A stretch of DNA of 64,000 nucleotides. It comes from Paulownia fortunei (taxonomy: Eukaryota; Streptophyta; Magnoliopsida; Lamiales; Paulowniaceae). A model generated the notes under the pieces. The model worked only from the letters and a program-made list of their open reading frames with translations. It had not been told where the DNA came from and did not search any database. The position numbers were made by a program, and so were the translations under genes. Shown one piece after another: positions 60,843 through 64,000 of the stretch; position 1 is the stretch's first letter; each line of letters opens with the position of its first letter. The stretch lies in contig CM033105.1 in the NCBI GenBank assembly GCA_019321725.1, positions 15,203,632 to 15,267,631 of the forward strand, given 5' to 3'.

Positions 60843-61490
60843 TTACTCTGGTTTTACATCTAGTAACGGCTTAAACGCCCTCTATGGGTCGAAGATATGC
60901 TTCCCATCCAGTTTTCTTATAAACTGGCAAAAAGGGTCTTTTAATGTTAGATTCCCAAAACTATAAAGTTCATATTCATTTTGAAAATGATCCCATAAAT
61001 TAAGAATTGCACGTTGTACCAATCCACATGAATGCATCTCAAGAGTCAATATAACGTGATCTAAATACTCCTTACTCAGTCCATCCATAATGAATTTAAG
61101 TTTATCTTCTCGATTTTTAGAGACCATTCCTAAAGAATGACACTTTGTGTTGCAAGTCTATCTAGCACAAATATGACAAACTTTTATTTTTTTCACTCTT
61201 CGTTTTTTTGAATATGTGTTTTTACCAAAACCAGATATGTATCTAGTAAGCAAATCTAGAAACTCATGTGAAAACTCACATGCCATTACCTTTGCTTCAA
61301 TTATCCATCGTATGTCCTCCGGGATGCCCTTGTGCATAAGCATCCTCAATCTTTCAATCCTGATTTTATAAATTTTCAAAATTGCATTTTTAGGAAGAAA
61401 ATGAAATCGCTTCTTAAGAGTTAGAAAAATATCACCCATTTTAAAAAGAACAAGAAAAGAGAATAAGAAAAACAAAGAAAATTTGTACAA
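60843..61490 (-). pseudogene. Unidentified ORFX downstream of gypsy integrase, copy 2
   Basis: Better copy of the unknown ORF. One frame runs from M at 61490 (or MGDIF at 61439) to TAA at 60845-60843, about 200 to 215 codons, with only two in-frame TAG codons (near 61157 and 60881). Order: hydrophobic MYKFSLFFLFSFLVLF, IERLRMLMHKGIPEDIRWII, SHEFLDLLTRYISGFGKNTY, basic KKRRVKKIKV, a possible zinc site CHICARxTCNTKC (C-x2-C-x4-C-x3-C), KNREDKLKFIMDGLSKEYLD, LEMHSCGLVQRAILNLWDHF, and KLDGKHIFDP. I do not know the family. It lies about 160 bp after the integrase end, on the same strand. Two related copies with the same neighbours argue that it belongs to the element. Confidence 0.65.
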
Positions 61491-61659
61491 AGATTTCAGT
61501 TGTTTGGGAAACTAACAAGTCCGACTTTTATAGCCACGGAGTACTATTATCTGCTATTTAACCGGGAAAAGAAAAAAATAAAAGAAAAAAAATAATAATG
61601 TCAGAGAAAATAAGTATATACAACACTAATCATAACAAGGGTTAGAAAGAAAAAGAATT
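61491..61659 (-). other. Spacer between integrase and ORFX
   Basis: AT-rich, non-coding. It includes the single-copy form of the repeat that is doubled at 23438/23698. Confidence 0.6.
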
Positions 61660-62870
61660 TCCTCTTATGAAAAATGATTTTTTAGAAATGGTTTAACTCT
61701 TTGTCCATTTACTTTGAATATGTTACCATTTTCAGGATTCTCAATTTCAATCGCCCAAGAAGGATATACTTTTTTACAACAAAATGATCACTCCACCTTA
61801 ATCTCAATTTTCTAGGAAACAAATGCAATCGAGAATTATAAAGCAAAACCTTTTGACCAACCTTAGATATTTTTCTTGAAATTTTATTATCATGAAAATC
61901 TTTGATTCTTGCTTTATAAATTTTAGAATTCTCATAAGCATCATTTTTCAGTTCTTGAAGTTCATTGATTTGCAATTTGCGCAATTTTGAAGCTTCATCA
62001 AGGTTGAAGTTAAACATTTTGATTGCCCAATAAGTTTTATGTTCAAGTTCAACAGGTAAATGACAAGGTTTTTCATAAAATATCCTATAAGGAGACATGC
62101 CTAATGATGTTTTGAAAGTAGTTCTATATGCCCAAAGTGTATCGGTAAGTCTAAGAGACCAATTTTTATAGTTTGGGTTAACTGTTTTCTCCAAAATTTA
62201 TTTTATCTCCCTATTTGCAAATTCAACTTGTCCATTTGTTTAAGGGTGATAAGGGGTTGCAACTTTATGTATGATTCCATATTTCCTCATTAAAGTTTCG
62301 AAAACTTTATTACAAAAATATTTTCTCCCATCACTAATAATAGATTTAGAAATTCCAAATCGACTTAAAATATTTTCTTTCAAAAAATTTATCGCTATTG
62401 TTGGACAAGGAATTGCCTCATCTATTTTGAAACATAATCTATGGCAACCAATATGTAAAGAAAACCAAATGATAATGGAAATGGTCCCATAAAATCAATA
62501 CCCCAACAGTTAAAGATTTCAATCACTAGAATAGGGTGTAGAGGCATTATATTTCTCTTTGAAAGGGACCCTAACTTTTGATAATTTTCACAACTTTTGC
62601 AGAAAGTGTAAGTATCTTTGAAAAGAGTTGCCAATAAAATCCACATTACAAGATTTTTTAAAGTAGTTTTCTTTACCAAAAAATGACCACCACATGCTTT
62701 TGAATAACAAAATTTGACAAATTTACCTATCTCATTATCAGGCACACATCTTTGAAAGATTTAATTCGGACAATATTTGAATAGGTATGGATCATCAAAA
62801 ATTTAACCTCAGTCAAAAACTTTTTTTTATCTTGAAAGTTCCAATGCGATGGCATCTTTCCTGTCACAAG
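61660..62870 (-). pseudogene. Athila/Tat gypsy integrase
   Basis: Integrase inserts element cDNA into the chromosome. The zinc-binding part is at about 62710-62590 (KACGGHF...FCKSCENYQKLG). The core carries the three acidic positions: the first in GIDFMGPFP, the second in IISDGRKYF and the Glu in NGQVEFANREIK. Then [42 protein letters not shown] and the C-terminal [27 protein letters not shown]. The words are those of Athila/Tat elements. Stops and frameshifts interrupt it, including a stop at ATPYHPxTNG. Longest open pieces: 62745-62422 and 62194-61709. Confidence 0.9.
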
Positions 62871-63400
62871 AAAATTAACAATGTCAGCAAACCAAGGTAA
62901 AATAGAAACATTAAATAGTTGTTCATTAGGGAAAGTCTCATTAATAAATGTGGTTTAAAATGAGTCATCACAAACAAGTCTCGACAAATGATCAGCCACT
63001 ACATTCTCTACTCTCTTTTTATCTCGAATTGTAACATTAAATTCCTAGAGTAAGAGAATCCACCTAATCAGTCTTGGTTTAGCATCTTTTTTTGACAAAA
63101 GATATTTCAAAGCTGCATGATACAACAATTGGTGAGCCAACAAGATAAGATCGAAATTTGTCCAATGCAAAAATTACAGCAAGTAATTCTTTTTCAGTTG
63201 TTGCATAATTCAATTGAGCACTATTTAAAGTTTTATTTGCATAGTAAATAACATATGGTTTTTTATCTTTTCTTTGTCCCAAGACAGCTCCAACAGCATG
63301 ATCACTAGCATCACACATTATTTCAAAAGGTAAAGTCTAATCTGGAGGCTGCATGATTGGAACAGACGTAAGTATGCTTTTAAGCTTACAAAAAGCATTT
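62871..63400 (-). pseudogene. Gypsy RNase H and connecting region
   Basis: RNase H words MCDASDHAVGAVLGQRKDKKPYVIYYANKTL and TTEKELLAVIFALDKFRSYLVGSPIVV (63318-63110), then LKYLLSKKDAKPRLIRWILLL and RVENVVADHLSRL, the usual link to integrase. At least one frameshift occurs at about 63105. It removes the RNA strand during reverse transcription. Confidence 0.9.
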
Positions 63401-64000
63401 TCACAGTTTTCAGTCCATTCAAAAATAGTGTCTTTTGTTAGAAGATTACACAAAGGTTTAGATATTATACTAAAATCTTTAATAAATCTTCTATAATGTG
63501 TCCAAGAATAATACTAGTTGTTACCATGAAGTGACATTTTTCCCAATTGAGCACAAGATTTTTTTCTTCACACCTGATCAAAACCTTTTCTAAATTAGAT
63601 AAGCAATCATCAAATGAATTACCAAAAATAGAAAAATCATCCATGAAGACTTTAAGAAAATGTTCAACCATGTCACTAAAAATACTAAGCATGCATCGTT
63701 GGAATGTAGCTGGTGCATTACATAATCCAAAAGGCATCATTCGATATGCAAAAGTACCAAAAGGACATGTAAAAATTATTTTCTCTTAATCTTTAAGTGC
63801 AATTGCAATTTGATTATACCCAGAATATCCATCTAAAAAGCAATAAAATTCGTGTCCCGCAACTCTTTCTAAAATTTGATCCATGAAAGATAATAGAAAA
63901 TGATCTTTTCTAGTAACTGAGTTGAGTTTTCTACAGTCAATGCACATTCACCAACCAGTAACAATTCTAATTGGAATTAATTCATCATTCTCATTGTTGA
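63401..64000 (-). pseudogene. Gypsy reverse transcriptase, cut by the window edge
   Basis: Starts outside the window. Order: DCRKLNSVTRKDHFLL, DQILERVAGHEFYCFLDGYSGYNQI, CPFGTFAYRMMPFGLCNAPATFQRCM, VFMDDFSIFGNSFDDCL (the catalytic aspartates of the palm are both present), NLVLNWEKCHFMV, then a broken LGHII and the region before RNase H. Stops at about 63790 and elsewhere. The CNAPATFQ and FMDD words place it in Ty3/gypsy, Athila/Tat branch. Confidence 0.92.

Noticed and set aside
1..64000. tRNA, rRNA or small RNA genes
   Set aside because: I saw no convincing box A/box B pairs or rRNA words. The only tRNA-related sequences are short primer-binding sites.

Overview
The window is AT-rich, gene-poor DNA from a flowering plant, most likely pericentromeric or other heterochromatic repeat territory. 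Almost everything recognisable is a decayed retrotransposon: Ty1/copia elements (plus-strand RT-RNase H ends, minus-strand LTRs of about 2 kb, a gag with leader and an initiator-Met-tRNA primer site), Ty3/gypsy elements of Athila/Tat type (gag-protease remnant, 1.9-kb LTRs, a minus-strand pol at the right edge), one chromovirus-like LTR and L1-type LINE fragments. I see no intact protein-coding gene, rRNA, tRNA or CRISPR array. The only host-type gene I can name is a broken, intronless LONELY GUY (LOG) cytokinin-activating enzyme at about 21.9-22.5 kb.

Layout. 1-779: unassigned. 767-4129: plus-strand copia RNase H end with its 3' LTR, split by a minus-strand copia LTR. 4130-7246: two minus-strand LINE fragments. 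7247-9694: copia LTR pieces. 9779-18088: gypsy material (opposite-strand 3' region, chromovirus-like LTR, Athila gag-protease, 3' region, 3' LTR). 18100-20193: copia leader/LTR piece and copia RT-RNase H, cut by a 100-N gap (20194-20293). 20294-23815: a minus-strand gypsy segment holding, in transcription order, the integrase end, an unidentified ORF ('ORFX'), the LOG-like ORF and the gypsy 3' non-coding region. 23811-28316: minus-strand copia with gag, GC-rich leader, primer site and 5' LTR. 28317-44336: a second copy of 3610-20193 in the same orientation. 44417-52349: nested copia 3' ends and LTRs with an Athila solo LTR that has a perfect 5-bp target duplication. 52350-60712: LTR remnants, and a roughly 1-kb inverted repeat made of copia gag sequence. 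60843-64000: a second ORFX copy downstream of a minus-strand Athila/Tat pol.

The points most worth following are (1) the gypsy-type element that seems to have taken up a LOG-like coding sequence, with ORFX between integrase and the polypurine region; (2) the large inverted repeat of gag, which could make double-stranded RNA; (3) the 16-kb duplication, whose sequence identity changes abruptly along its length and which ends at an assembly gap, so it may be an assembly artefact. All identities and boundaries were judged by eye.
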